64,000 nucleotides of DNA, taken from contig JBBCBC010000001.1 of assembly GCA_037126765.1 (NCBI GenBank), positions 19,858,622-19,922,621 on the forward strand, written 5' to 3'. Positions 25,104 to 35,650 of this stretch are shown here, piece after piece. Origin of the DNA: Stenogyne calaminthoides. Taxonomy: Eukaryota > Streptophyta > Magnoliopsida > Lamiales > Lamiaceae. The position numbers were made by a program, and so were the translations under genes. How positions within the stretch are numbered: position 1 is the first letter of the stretch; each line of letters opens with the position of its first letter. The notes under the pieces are model-generated. The model did no database searches, had not been told where the DNA came from, and was given only the letters and a program-made list of their open reading frames with translations.

Positions 25104-25481
25104 AAAGAGGATAAAGATGGAGCACGTCAAGAAGATATATACAGAAGAGGGAAGAGATGTGAAAGGCGGTGGGATAGGATAGATGTCAAAATAAATAAAT
25201 GGTTCTTTAAATAAATAATATTAGGTTGATTGTTTTGTCTCAAATCTTTATACCATTAGTTTTTGAATAATTAGGGGCATGACATTATTTAAATTATTAA
25301 ATAACATGTCTCGGGGGTATATATTGAGTATCCTGCATGAGAATAAACAAAATAATTAATTACATTAAAAGATGTTTCTAATTTAATAGAAATTTAGATT
25401 TCTCTAATTTAATTACTCAATTTGATTAGAATTAATTAGTAAAATTTTTAGTAATTCATAAAGTGATTTTGGGATGTTACA

Positions 25482-26467
25482 TTCTAAGATCTTCGGTTTG
25501 TATGGATTTAAATGGACTACAAAGTAGTTGTTAATGTCACTAGACATTTATGTATTGTGAATTATATGAAAGGTTCATATAATAGTATGTCGACAAGTTG
25601 ATTGGATCTCTCATACGAGCAATCGCCTCTGACATCGGGATATGTGCAGAGATGAGATTATATTATAAATAATCACAATTGATTTTACCACAAATCTATT
25701 TGACTTGTTACAAAGCTAAATCGGTGGATTCTTGAATGATAGATGGAGGAAATCCAAGTTGAGTGTTGGTGATACACTTGAACTGTGATTTACATGATGT
25801 CAAATAAATAAAATGACATACGCTTCCATCCTGGGAAGTTAAAACATCATGACATGTGTTTCATACCACATGTGCTAAGTTGACCATAAGGAAATGAGAA
25901 AAATATCCATACTTTCTCATTGTATAAGACCTTGAGGTTTTTGATAAGCCTTTTAGAAGTACCCTTAAGACTTTCTATTAAATTTCTAAGTCTTCACTTT
26001 AGTGTTGCTACTTTAGCATGCTACCAATAGCTATGATTGATGCAGCAATGCTGTACATGTCTAGGAAAGCAGCAATAGTGGGAGTCTGTAGTTATTTTGT
26101 GTGAAAGGAAAGACATCTTTATTAACACGTTCTATTGTGTTCATTGACCGGTCAATCGAGTTGAGAACTTGATTATGAATGCATAGATCTGACGAAAGGT
26201 TGAATATGCTCTAATAGTTTCAAGGGATTGAAAAAGATATGTCAACTTGTGTTAACTGAAAGAGTTCTGGGGTATAACGAGTTTTGAATTCTTCATATAA
26301 AACTGGTTGAGTTGCTATATATCATTAACACGTTATATAACATGAAAAACTCATATTCTCAAGGGTCACACGATTCAATATTTGTCTGTATAAAAAGATA
26401 TTATGTGATGGTGTAAAGAGTTAAAGTAAATGAGTGTAATACTCAAACTTCATGTGTGAGTGGGAGA
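25482..26467 (+). other. 3' remnant of family D copia element
   Basis: Continues the interrupted family D copia remnant to its 3' LTR. No open frame. It ends in the purine-rich GAGTGGGAGATGAAAG just before the LTR, consistent with a polypurine tract. Confidence 0.5.
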
Positions 26468-26879
26468 TGAAAGTAAGTTTTATAATAATAATTAATTTAA
26501 TATTAATTATTATTTAATAATAATATTCCACCCATGAAATGGATATACATGGAGGTGGTTATGAGATAAGTTTGAAATCTCACGGTATATGTATTCTGAG
26601 ATTTCATTCTTAGAAAGTAACTTTTGACTTCTGAGAAAAGAAACAACAAAATATTTTGGGAGAACAGGTCTTTTGAGATTAGAAAACAGAAGAACGATTA
26701 TTTTCTCCCAACACAGAAAATATACGTAAGATGCAGAAAGAAATCACATGATGATTTCTTCATCATTTTCTACCATCGCAACATACACAATCTAAAAGAC
26801 ATTTAATATTGTGAATTAATGGAAGCAATCCGTGATCAATTCGTGTGGTTGTATTTCGGACTCTGAGGATCCAGTAATA
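26468..26879 (+). repeat. 3' LTR of family D copia element
   Basis: Direct repeat of 13308-13722. It may extend to about 26962 (ACGACACA), beyond the part present in the left copy. A small ORF inside (26624-26806) is in a frame not kept in the other copy. Confidence 0.65.
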
Positions 26880-27093
26880 CATAGAATTCAACTGGTTCTA
26901 TTTCCTTTCCGTTGCAATTCTGGAATAGAGGTTAGTAAATTTCTAACCCCCGTGTTACGACACATATGATATTATATCTTACAAGTTTTTTTGTATATAT
27001 GTATTTTATATTTGATTTTATATTTTATTATGTAAATGCATGATATATATACACACACATTTAAACATAATTAAAGATCTATACATATATATG

Positions 27094-27791
27094 CAGAGAC
27101 GGATCTATGTGTATCGTAGAGGGGCACGTGCCCCCAGAACTTTTTTTGATATCTCTTAGTACTAATATTTTGTTATATAAAATTACTTTTTTTGTTAGTA
27201 TTAATTGTAATTTAAAAATCCCACCCTTAAAGCCCATCTCTATCAGTGTAGTACTCAACCGGCCCATCATTGTAGTATTATACAATATAATTATAATTAG
27301 TACCCCATCCGCCTTACTTTATTGTTAAAAAAACAAAAATTTGTTCCATGAAGTCTTTTTAAGTATTATTCCTTTTTTTCTTATCATTTTAGGTATTTTA
27401 TGAATTTAGATATTTGATTTATAGAATAAGATTGAAGCAAAATAAATTGAGCTTAAAATTTTAGAAATTAGTAGTAATTTTGTACAAAATATATTAATTG
27501 TACTCAGTTTCATATTCAATTTATGCATTCTCTGAATTTTGAGAAATATTTGGACTAGAGTTCCTGATTTTGAAATTGATGTTATGAAACTGGTACGGTG
27601 AAAAAAAAAAAGTGGTATAGATATGAATCTCACACCCCATAATATGAATTTTTTTATAAAATAGCATTGGAACCGCCATTTGCTATTAGAGAAAATGATA
27701 CGATCTAGACGTAAGAGAAATTCTTATAAATTCGGGTTAATTTTTATTAATTTTGTGCCCCCACCATACAAATTTTTTGGGTCCGTCCCTG
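27094..27791. mobile_element. hAT-type non-autonomous element
   Basis: Flanked by the perfect 8-bp duplication TATATATG (27086-27093 and 27792-27799). Ends are CAGAGACGGATC and, inverted, CAGGGACGGACC. Just inside are matching GGGGCACGTGCCCCC / GTGCCCCC words. About 698 bp, no transposase. The ends resemble those of the 207-bp element at 48579-48785. Confidence 0.8.
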
Positions 27792-28072
27792 TATATATGT
27801 ACATATCAAAATTTTAAAATGAAAGACACGAAAATGAAATTGAATTTTTGCTGCCCTCCGATCCCGTGACAAAGCCAAGACACTCAGCTTAGCTCAGAAT
27901 TAGTCCATTATTAATTTATGAGATATATTTGTGTGAGACATTCTTTTCTTTTTAACAGGAAAAATGGGTCTATTAAAGTTGAGTACGAGTAGTACTCATC
28001 CCCAAAATATAGTGAAATTTCTTACAATTTTCTGCAGTAATACTCCTAACACCACTATTTTAACTTAAACAA

Positions 28073-28420
28073 TTACAACATCCACGACCATAACAGAGCT
28101 TTGATTTCGATCGACGCTCTTTCTGCATTTATAATCTTGTCTATCTTGTAACATGTGCAGTGCAGGTCTTCTATTAAAAAAATTACCCACTTGTAAATGT
28201 TACACCAGATCTGTGACGCAAAATTGCAGCCAAAGAAGAGGTGGTAGATATCTTCATCTTCCTGACCACATAAAGCACATCTAATGTCGGCATCGGCACT
28301 AACTATGTGTTTAATTTTCAGCTTATCTCTGGTAGGTATTCTCTCTTTTAACACTTTCCAAACAATGGCTTGTACACGTCTCGGAGCATAGCTTTTCCAG
28401 AGCAGTTTGTACGCGCAGTT
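28073..28420 (-). pseudogene. LINE C-terminal zf-RVT domain
   Basis: Reads YKLLWKSYAPRRVQAIVWKV, then LKERIPTRDKLK and the zinc-binding-type CALCGQEDEDIYHLFFGC, and ends at 28073. This is the usual C-terminus of plant LINE reverse transcriptases. The frame is open from the LTR junction at 28420. Confidence 0.85.
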
Positions 28421-29608
28421 TGTTGGGGAACAATTAATTTGTCCGGATCTATTCGAGGTATAATTTAAATAAACAATTTACTATTAACATGAATTAACCT
28501 ATTAATTCAAATAACAAATAACCAACAATATACATGCGTACAAATAATTCACGTAAAATCCTACACATGCGGAATCTAGGAGTTTACATGAATCTTACCC
28601 TCGTAGAGAGAACCGTTGAGAAGTTGGAACGAATCAACCCAAGTGTCTTCTCAAGTATTCCCTAAGTCCTTGTTCGTTTATCCGGTGGAAGATACTCACG
28701 AACAATTATAAATAATAAAGGAATAAAAAAATTTGTTGCACCACCTTTGTGGATTTCTAATTTTTCCAAGACTGGAATTGTGTTGGGAAGAAAAAATTCC
28801 TCCTCTATTTATAATAGGGGGGCAAAAATTTGTAGGTCAAAATAAGATATGGAAATATCTTTAATTCTTGTGCAAGAAGTAATCTTGAATATATCCAATA
28901 TATTCTTTTTTCCATAAATAATTTTTCACAAAAATCTTATTCCTTTATTTAATGTAATTTTCGAAAAATAGCATACAAGAAAGTCAAAGTTAAAGATTCT
29001 TGAATTTATGAGATAATCTTGTATTACAAGAATACTTATATTCCATAAAATCTTTCCAATAAAATCTCTTTCTTTCTTTTCTTGAAAATTTTGAAAATAT
29101 CAGAAAAATTAGGCAACAATATTTTTCTTTTATTTTAATCATCTTTTCATTAATGGACTCATGTTAGGCTACTTGAGGGGCCTTTGGGATAATTAAAATT
29201 TGACCGTCCAATGGGCTCTGAATTCCAATATTGAGCCACAATATTATTCAGCTCATTAATATTAATTTATTCCACTATAAAATTAATATTGCATTATCCA
29301 TCTTAATCCATATTAGGATAATATGACTCTCGATTATTATTTTCCGTGCTTAAGATTATTTTGTCTATTAATTAATGACAAAAACTCGTATGAGACCGTC
29401 TCATACATGAGACGGGTCTCTATTTGACCCATATTTAATCTGTTTGACCGGGTATTACATTTAACCCGTTTGACTAGAACCCAAATATCTAATATGTCCT
29501 TCTGCATTCCCTTTTGGAGAAGTATTATCGAGATACAAACCTACTATGTGCGATTTACACACAGTGAAGGTGTAATTTTGGATTTTTTTATTTCAGAGCT
29601 TCCCCACC

Positions 29609-29965
29609 TTGCCGCCGGCGGCGGCCTTCGCCGACAGGGCATTCGTGACCCTCACCGCCTTAACACCTGAACAGAGGGCTTTGATTCTCCACAAGATTTT
29701 AGGTATCATCGAGAACCCCCAACTGCTCTCTGCGATGCTCGACTCGCGCGCAGGTCACGCCGCAACTGCAGCCGATTTGCAGCCCTTGGTCATTGAATCT
29801 CTCCTTAGCGAGCCCACTCCACACGCATCGCGGACCGTAACGACAGCCGATTTGCAGCCATTATCAATTTTCTGTCCTCTTCAATCAAAATTTCCTTTGA
29901 TTGGATTGACTGCTGGACTATTGTTATTGGTTAATTACATTTTGATTTCTCCCATTTTTGGATAA
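29609..29965 (+). CDS. Uncharacterised ORF at the left end of the MULE
   Basis: Open for 118 codons; the first possible start codon is not ATG. The GC-rich first half encodes an Ala/Leu-rich helical stretch with LTPEQRALILHKILGII and a duplicated T/A-ADLQPL word (ATAADLQPLVI and VTTADLQPLSI). The last third is AT-rich and looks intronic. A splice-like TTTATTTCAG lies at about 29589-29598. I do not recognise a family. It may be a captured host exon and may or may not belong to the gene model that begins at 30511. Confidence 0.3.
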   Translation: MPPAAAFADRAFVTLTALTPEQRALILHKILGIIENPQLLSAMLDSRAGHAATAADLQPLVIESLLSEPTPHASRTVTTADLQPLSIFCPLQSKFPLIGLTAGLLLLVNYILISPIFG

Positions 29966-30510
29966 GATCTCAATTCTAAAGTATATTAAGCTAACAGTGA
30001 GTTAGAAAGAGGTTGCTGTTGAAAAAATATCACTAATTTTTTGTTATTGATTTTTGAAGTCTTGCTCCTGTATTGGGAAAAAACATAAATTGGTTGCTAA
30101 TTGATTGTTTGCAATTTTAATTAAATGGTTAGAATGTTGGTTGCTAATTGGTTGTTTGATATGAATGAATCAGGCAATGGGGTTTTGAGAAGCTTGTATT
30201 TAGTAAAAATGGATTAAATATAGATCACAGGAGTATCAAATATATGTGATGCTTAGATTTATGACACATGCTCTTTGTTCCTTATATTGCTAGCAGAAAC
30301 AAGAACTCCAAATTTCATATCATAAATGTGAAGTTGTTGTGATTTTAGTTGATGTGGTTTTAGATGTTGTCAAGGTGCCTGATTGTTATCTAATTTTTCT
30401 CTTAGTACGTGATGACTCGTTTCAAAGCAGTTGCTATTAAGAGTCAATAATATCGTACTTCTGAGCAGCACAAGGTACGGGACAAATTAATAAAATAAAA
30501 CAAAGACATT

Positions 30511-31472
30511 ATGAGGAGGTATAATGAAGAAAAAACTGCAAAGGAAAAACTTGAAAAGGATAATGAAGAAAAAACTGCAAAGGAAAAACTTGCAAGGTAA
30601 GATGCATCTAAGTTTTAGTTCCTTATTCTCCATGTCAATTTCTGCATTATGTATATTTATATCATAAGAAGTAATACATGTATACCTGAACATGATACTT
30701 CTCAATTTGTTAGTGAGAAAGACAACATACAAAAACTTGAGAAAAGGAAAATGAAGAATGTTTTTACCAATGTAGATGTTAAAAGGTAAATGTTTTATAA
30801 TTTTTTTGGATACTCTAGACAATAATTTTGATATTGTTGTTGTATAATTTGATATTGTTGTTGTATAATTTAATTTTTTGTTGATCTAACAACAGTAAAG
30901 AGCATGCAAGAAAGCAGAAGCCCAAGGATGTAGAAGGCGAAGATAATAATTTCGTTATGTAAGATTATTTGTTTTCCCTATTTGTAATTGTGTTGAACTT
31001 AATGCTTGCTTTTAGTTGATATAGCAATTTTCTGTTCGATTATGATGCCAAAAGTAATTTTGATACTTCTCACCTGATATTTTTTATACTCCTAATTTTT
31101 GTAGTGAGGAAGAAATTAAAGACAAACCTGCTAAAGAAAAGAAGCAAAAACCACCTGTTAAAAGGTAAGAAAGAAGTTTCATATTTTTCTTGTGATACTC
31201 TAGACAGTATATTTGATACTCTAGTTGTACTATTCGATACTTCAGCAAACAATATGTAACTGTATTGAACTTAATTATTGCTTTTAGTTGATGTAGCAAT
31301 TTTTTTTGTTCGATTATGATACCAAAAGTAATTCTGATACATCTCACCTGATATTTTTGATACTCCTAATTTTTGAAGTGAGGAAGAAATTAAAGAAATC
31401 TTGGTTAATGGAGGTGGAAGCGGAGCTCAAGAGGAACAAGAAGAAGAAGAAAAAATCATGATTTTGCAATGA
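30511..31472 (+). CDS. Five-exon gene model inside the MULE, Lys/Glu-rich protein
   Basis: Exons 30511-30596, 30714-30785, 30896-30958, 31105-31164 and 31379-31472. All four introns are GT-AG with GTAAG or GTAAA-type donors, all split a codon after its second base (phase 2), and the joined frame (375 nt, 124 residues) has no stop before the terminal TGA. Exon 1 repeats NEEKTAKEKL twice. Exons 4 and 5 both start EEEIK and their upstream introns are near-identical over about 130 bp, which shows an intron-exon duplication. Composition is Lys/Glu-rich, probably helical, ending in an acidic EEQEEEEK tail. The family is unknown; similar charged stretches occur in genes carried by plant MULEs. Upstream exons may exist. 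Coding is supported by frame consistency only. Confidence 0.5.
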
Positions 31473-32346
31473 TGTGTAAAGTACTTTTAGAGTTATTAGC
31501 TGCAATTAACTAGTCAATTGTCATAGATTGTAATCTCAGCATTCAATGAGAAAACATGTGAATTTTTTAGAGGTGATTTATTTTGGTGTATTGGATTATT
31601 AGTGTACTGGATTATTGGTGAATGCCCATTTATTAGTGTTTTTTTTCATCAAACGTGATTTCATTGAGGTATGGTTGATTATAGACTATACTATATAAAC
31701 TGATACTTCCAATATGATATATAATACTTCTGATTAGATTATTGATACTCTAAAACTCGGTACCATAATAAGTGACTTAAATGAGAACATTTAGTACTGA
31801 TTTTTTTTTTGTAGGAACTATGATAATTGCAAACATGAAATGTATATTTTCGTCAAAAGATACTTTGATAAACATATATGTTTTGATACTCCTAACTTAA
31901 TATTTGATACTCCAAGTTGTATTTTTGATACTCTTATACATTGTAAAATAATAAGAAATTCTTGTATAGATATTCAAAATAAGTATCACTGTACAATTTT
32001 ATATTGTGCGACTCACTAGCATGAATTATATCATTCCTTTTGATAAACATATAAGTTTTTGATACTCTTGACCATATAATGTGGTACCGCAGATGAGATT
32101 TTTGATACTCTAATACTCTGTACAATAATAAGAGATTCATCTTTCGTTATTCAAAATATCATTAAGATTAAACACAACATTAAGCGTTTTAAATATGCAA
32201 TATGATTCATTGGCCTGAATTGTATCCTTTTGATAAACATATAATTCCCCTGACTAGATATTTGATACTCCAGATGAAAGTCTTGATACTCTAACAAATA
32301 GCATAATCTTTTCAAGTACGAAAATTAGGAAAAAAAAACAAATACA

Positions 32347-32477
32347 CTAGAACAATCGAACATTGGAAGTTTTGCTACCAATCTCATTTGATGCAACTGA
32401 TGTTCTTTTCTTCGTGTTTTTCTGAAAGTGTCCTTTTATCCTCTTTTTTCCGCTCTTTGTGGTCAAACGTGCAGGAT
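32347..32477 (-). pseudogene. Possible last exon of a FAR1/MuDR-like transposase
   Basis: On the minus strand an acceptor (TTCTAG) precedes an open stretch with PARLTTKSGKKRIKGHFQKN that ends in TAG at 32347-32349. The P-x3-TKGxxKRxK pattern recalls the C-terminal part of FAR1-related, MULE-derived proteins. Earlier exons would lie beyond the copia insertion at 32571 and were not recognised. Confidence 0.35.
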
Positions 32478-32570
32478 CTAGAATGATAAAAATTCAAATG
32501 AAATTCAAGGAAAATTTGATAAAAGTTAACTCATTCTAACCTAAAAGTAGCAAAGTTACATATAAGTTTT

Positions 32571-33015
32571 TGTTGTGAAATTTATAGTTTTGATGGAAGT
32601 TCCAAAACAGTTGTAATAGGACCAGTCGAACATGTTAGTCGACTGATGATATGATAGGAAACCAGCTGAACATGTTAGACAACTGATGTATTAGACTAGG
32701 TCTTTCTTAAAGAAGAACTCAAGATGCACAAGTCAAGCGAAGATCAGCAGAGCGATGATCAATAGCAAGATCAGCAGCTTAAGATCAGTAGCGGATTTCA
32801 AAAGACTTTACTTGAAGACCAGAAGACCTACTCTATGAAGATATCAACAGAGTCAATTGGTTGAAGCTAAGACAACCACATCAGTAGACTCAAGACAACT
32901 GATCAGTAGAAGTTGAGATCAGTTCAGGCCAAGTCAGCAAGATGATAAGCTTAACTACTTATCATAAACATACGGGGTAAGCCAGACCAGAAGAATGTCA
33001 ACATTAGTTGGTGAA
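32571..33015 (+). repeat. Shortened left LTR of copia B derivative
   Basis: Matches the first 445 bp of the right LTR (34162-34606) almost base for base, up to ACATTAGTTGGTGAA, where it joins the accessory ORF. The missing 1 kb of LTR and all of gag-pol appear to have been lost together at this junction. Confidence 0.8.
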
Positions 33016-33957
33016 GCTCATTCTTCCATGCTGACTGTGATCGAACAAGTAATCCCTTCTGGTGACTCTTCTGCCCTGGATATTCTGAAGAAAGATCTAT
33101 CTAAGCAGATTGGTGACCTCAGCTCTGAGCTGAAAGCTCTTTTTGAGGGAACCAAAAAGGGGGAAGAAGAGAAGAATGCTGAGAAAGATGCTGATACCAT
33201 CCACATGTTGAATCAGGTGGAGAATTATGTAACAGGGATCCAGATAACTCTAAAACAGAAGAGATTAAAGAAAGATGCAAAGACTACTGCAGAATTAGAA
33301 GAAGTCATTTCTTCATCATCCACTGAGTCAGCTGAGCATGCCAAGAAAACAAAGAGACCAGTTCCTGTCCCTGCTAAGAAGAAGAAATCTTCAGAAGCAG
33401 AGATCAGAAAAACAGAAGAACTGAAGAAGGCAGAGTTGGATAGACAGAAAAGAATGGAAGAAGCCGCAAGCATTGACAAGACTTATCGCATGAGGAAGAT
33501 GAAAGGGCTTGTTGCTGAATCCGGAGAAGGCGCACATGTAACAGAGCCAATTCTTCCTGTTGATGTGGATGTCATTGTAAAGCCAGATAAAAATATGGCT
33601 AAGGAATGACATTTGATCAAGGGGGAATGGTACATCTCGGCCCACATCAATCAAGTTATTCCAACCAACGTGGATAAAGATGAAATATTTAGGGATTGGT
33701 TGAATAACAAGCATCCAACTTTCTACAACAACATCATGAGAGAAGCCAAGAAGCTGAGTTGCATCCCAATAGCTCCAAAAGTTGAAGTCATGGATTACAA
33801 GAAGACTTCAGATTGGAAGATTGACAAGATAGTCTTCAATGCAAGATTTCAACAAATTATCTTTGCACAAGATGACATCCTTGAAGAAAGTAGAGCTGCA
33901 GATGTCAAGGCAAGGTTGTTCGAGATATGTGATGTTTCGGAGGAAGAGAGATTTTGA
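32995..33957 (+). pseudogene. Accessory ORF of copia family B (one in-frame stop)
   Basis: One frame runs from ATG 32995 to the TGA at 33955-33957 (320 codons), interrupted only by TGA at 33607-33609. The first seven codons (MSTLVGE) are LTR sequence. The next about 200 residues are Lys/Glu-rich and probably coiled-coil (KKDLSKQIGDLSSELKALFE, later repeated KK and EE runs). The last about 110 residues form a more ordered domain with DEIFRDWLNNKHPTFYNNIM. That domain matches the fragment at 47110-47540 in the full-length element. No transmembrane segment or signal peptide is visible, so an envelope role is not supported. Whether the stop is read through or simply inactivating is unknown. Confidence 0.6.
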
Positions 33958-34161
33958 ATCAGAAGACTTATCCGTGGTAAGATCAGAATAGAATTTGATG
34001 TACTTGTAAAAAATCCTATCTTTAATGAAAATTCTATCTTTTTCTGATCTTAAGACAAAATCTCATTGTCTTCTGACTCTCTCTCTCTCTTTTTATTTAT
34101 GTTTAACTTTGTTCAGCATTCTTTCTGAGAAATGTTTTGGTTCCATCAAAAAGGGGAAAAT

Positions 34162-35650
34162 TGTTGGGAAATTTAGAGTTTTGATGGAAGTTCCAAAACA
34201 GTTGTAATAGGACCAGTCGAACATGTTAGTCGACTGATGATATGATAGGAAACCAGTTGAACATGTTAGACATCTGATGTATTAGACTAGGTCTTTCTTA
34301 AAGAAGAACTCAAGATGCACAAGTCAAGCGAAGATCAGCAGAGCGATGATCAGTAGTAAGATCAGCAGCTTAAGATCAGTAGCGGATTCAAAAGACTTTA
34401 CTTGAAGACCAGAAGACCTACTCTATGAAGATATAAGCAGAGTCGATTGGTTGAAGCTAAGACAACCACATCAGTAGACTCAAGGCAACTGATCAGTAGA
34501 AGTTGAGATCAGTTCAGGCCTAGTCAGCAAGATGATAAGCTTAACTACTTATCATAAACATACGGGGTAAGCCAGACCAGAAGAATGTCAACATTAGTTG
34601 GTGAACAAACACTGAAATGTTGTACTTGTTAACCAATGAGAAAATGACACTTATGAACAAGCTGACAATGCGGGATTCGGCCCTGCATAGTCAAACGGCT
34701 AGAAAGGACAACTATTCACGCTTTCAGCCATACCGTCCATGAAGCACGTCACATCAAATCCTGCATCCTACCAAATATAGCCGGAAATTCAAATTGCTCT
34801 CCAACGGCTCTTTGATTTCGAGGTCTATAAATATGAGATTACTCTTCAGAGTGAAGAGACGGAAATTATCAAGAAGCTCATACTATAGCAATTTCCGCAC
34901 AAGAACACAAACTTGAAGATTATTTATAAGTGTTCATCTCATTGTTCTTAGCATAGAAATCTCATCCTTTAGCTTTAGGCTACACAAATACTAGGATAGA
35001 TTTCCAGTTGGAACAACAACAAATCTTACCCAAACCCAAAGTTAGGTTAAGTTTGTTTAGCAAGATTTCAGACTATGGTTTCTAGTTCTGATTTCTGGGA
35101 TCGGTTGAGTGAGAACTCTATAAATATATGTTGGTTGTAATGTGTTGGAATAACACAATAAACTAAGTCCAAGTCGGTTAAGTTGGTGCCCCTTGTGATA
35201 GGGAAGAGTGGACGTAGGACTGGTTGTCCGAACCACTATAAATCTTGTGTGCATTTATCTGCTCTTAACTGCTTTACACTATCGCACACTACTTTACTTA
35301 AAATCTCATGCATATTCTGAGTTAGGATCAGTTTGCATCAAGCAACTGATCTGATTAGTTTGACTCCTTGGTCAGCTGATTGAAAACAGACTCGAGAATC
35401 TGATTTGTTAAAACTAGTTTTTCACACGGGTATAAACTAGCTTCCGCACAATCAGTTAAACTGATAGACACCGAAATCGATCGGCCATCGGCGATCGATA
35501 AGTTGATATCGATCCATACTCTTCGACTTCGCTTTCGATCGATCGAAACCCGCTTTCACACACGATCCAAGACGAAAAGTTTTTTCGTTTTAGTCTATTC
35601 ACCCCTCCCCTCTAGACTTCTGCCCTCACGAAACCCATTCGGGACCTACA
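34162..35650 (+). repeat. Right LTR of copia B derivative
   Basis: 1489 bp. Contains CTCTATAAATATA (about 35111) and another TATAAATATGAG (about 34826) as candidate TATA boxes. Ends with the CGGGACCTACA found (inverted) at the end of the 45387-56268 LTRs. Confidence 0.85.

Larger units (their letters stand above)
15445..25481 (-). mobile_element. Ty3/gypsy-type solo LTR, split by a copia element
   Basis: On the minus strand it starts TGTAACATCCCAAAATCAC at 25481 and ends GGGGGGTTTCA at 15445. The flanks TCTTA (15440-15444) and TTCTA (25482-25486) are an imperfect candidate duplication. Removing the copia element at 15922-24108 leaves about 1.85 kb with no gag or pol, so I call it a solo LTR. 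It contains the 29-bp tandem repeats at 24126-24298 and a TATA-like box at 25094. It interrupts the older copia remnant of family D. Confidence 0.7.
32571..35650 (+). mobile_element. Copia family B derivative lacking gag and pol
   Basis: Perfect duplication GTTTT (32566-32570 and 35651-35655) inside the MULE. The layout is a shortened left LTR (32571-33015), an accessory ORF (32995-33957), a polypurine run (AAAAAGGGGAAAA) and a full right LTR (34162-35650, 1489 bp, TGTTGGGAAATT...GGGACCTACA). The LTR is related to that of the element at 45387-56268, in opposite orientation. Gag, protease, integrase, RT and RNase H are all absent. Mobility, if any, would depend on proteins from full-length relatives. 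Confidence 0.85.

Noticed and set aside
32571..35650. Host gene flanked by direct repeats
   Set aside because: Terminal TG...CA, a polypurine run, a 5-bp TSD and LTR similarity to the 45387-56268 element show that it is a retrotransposon derivative.
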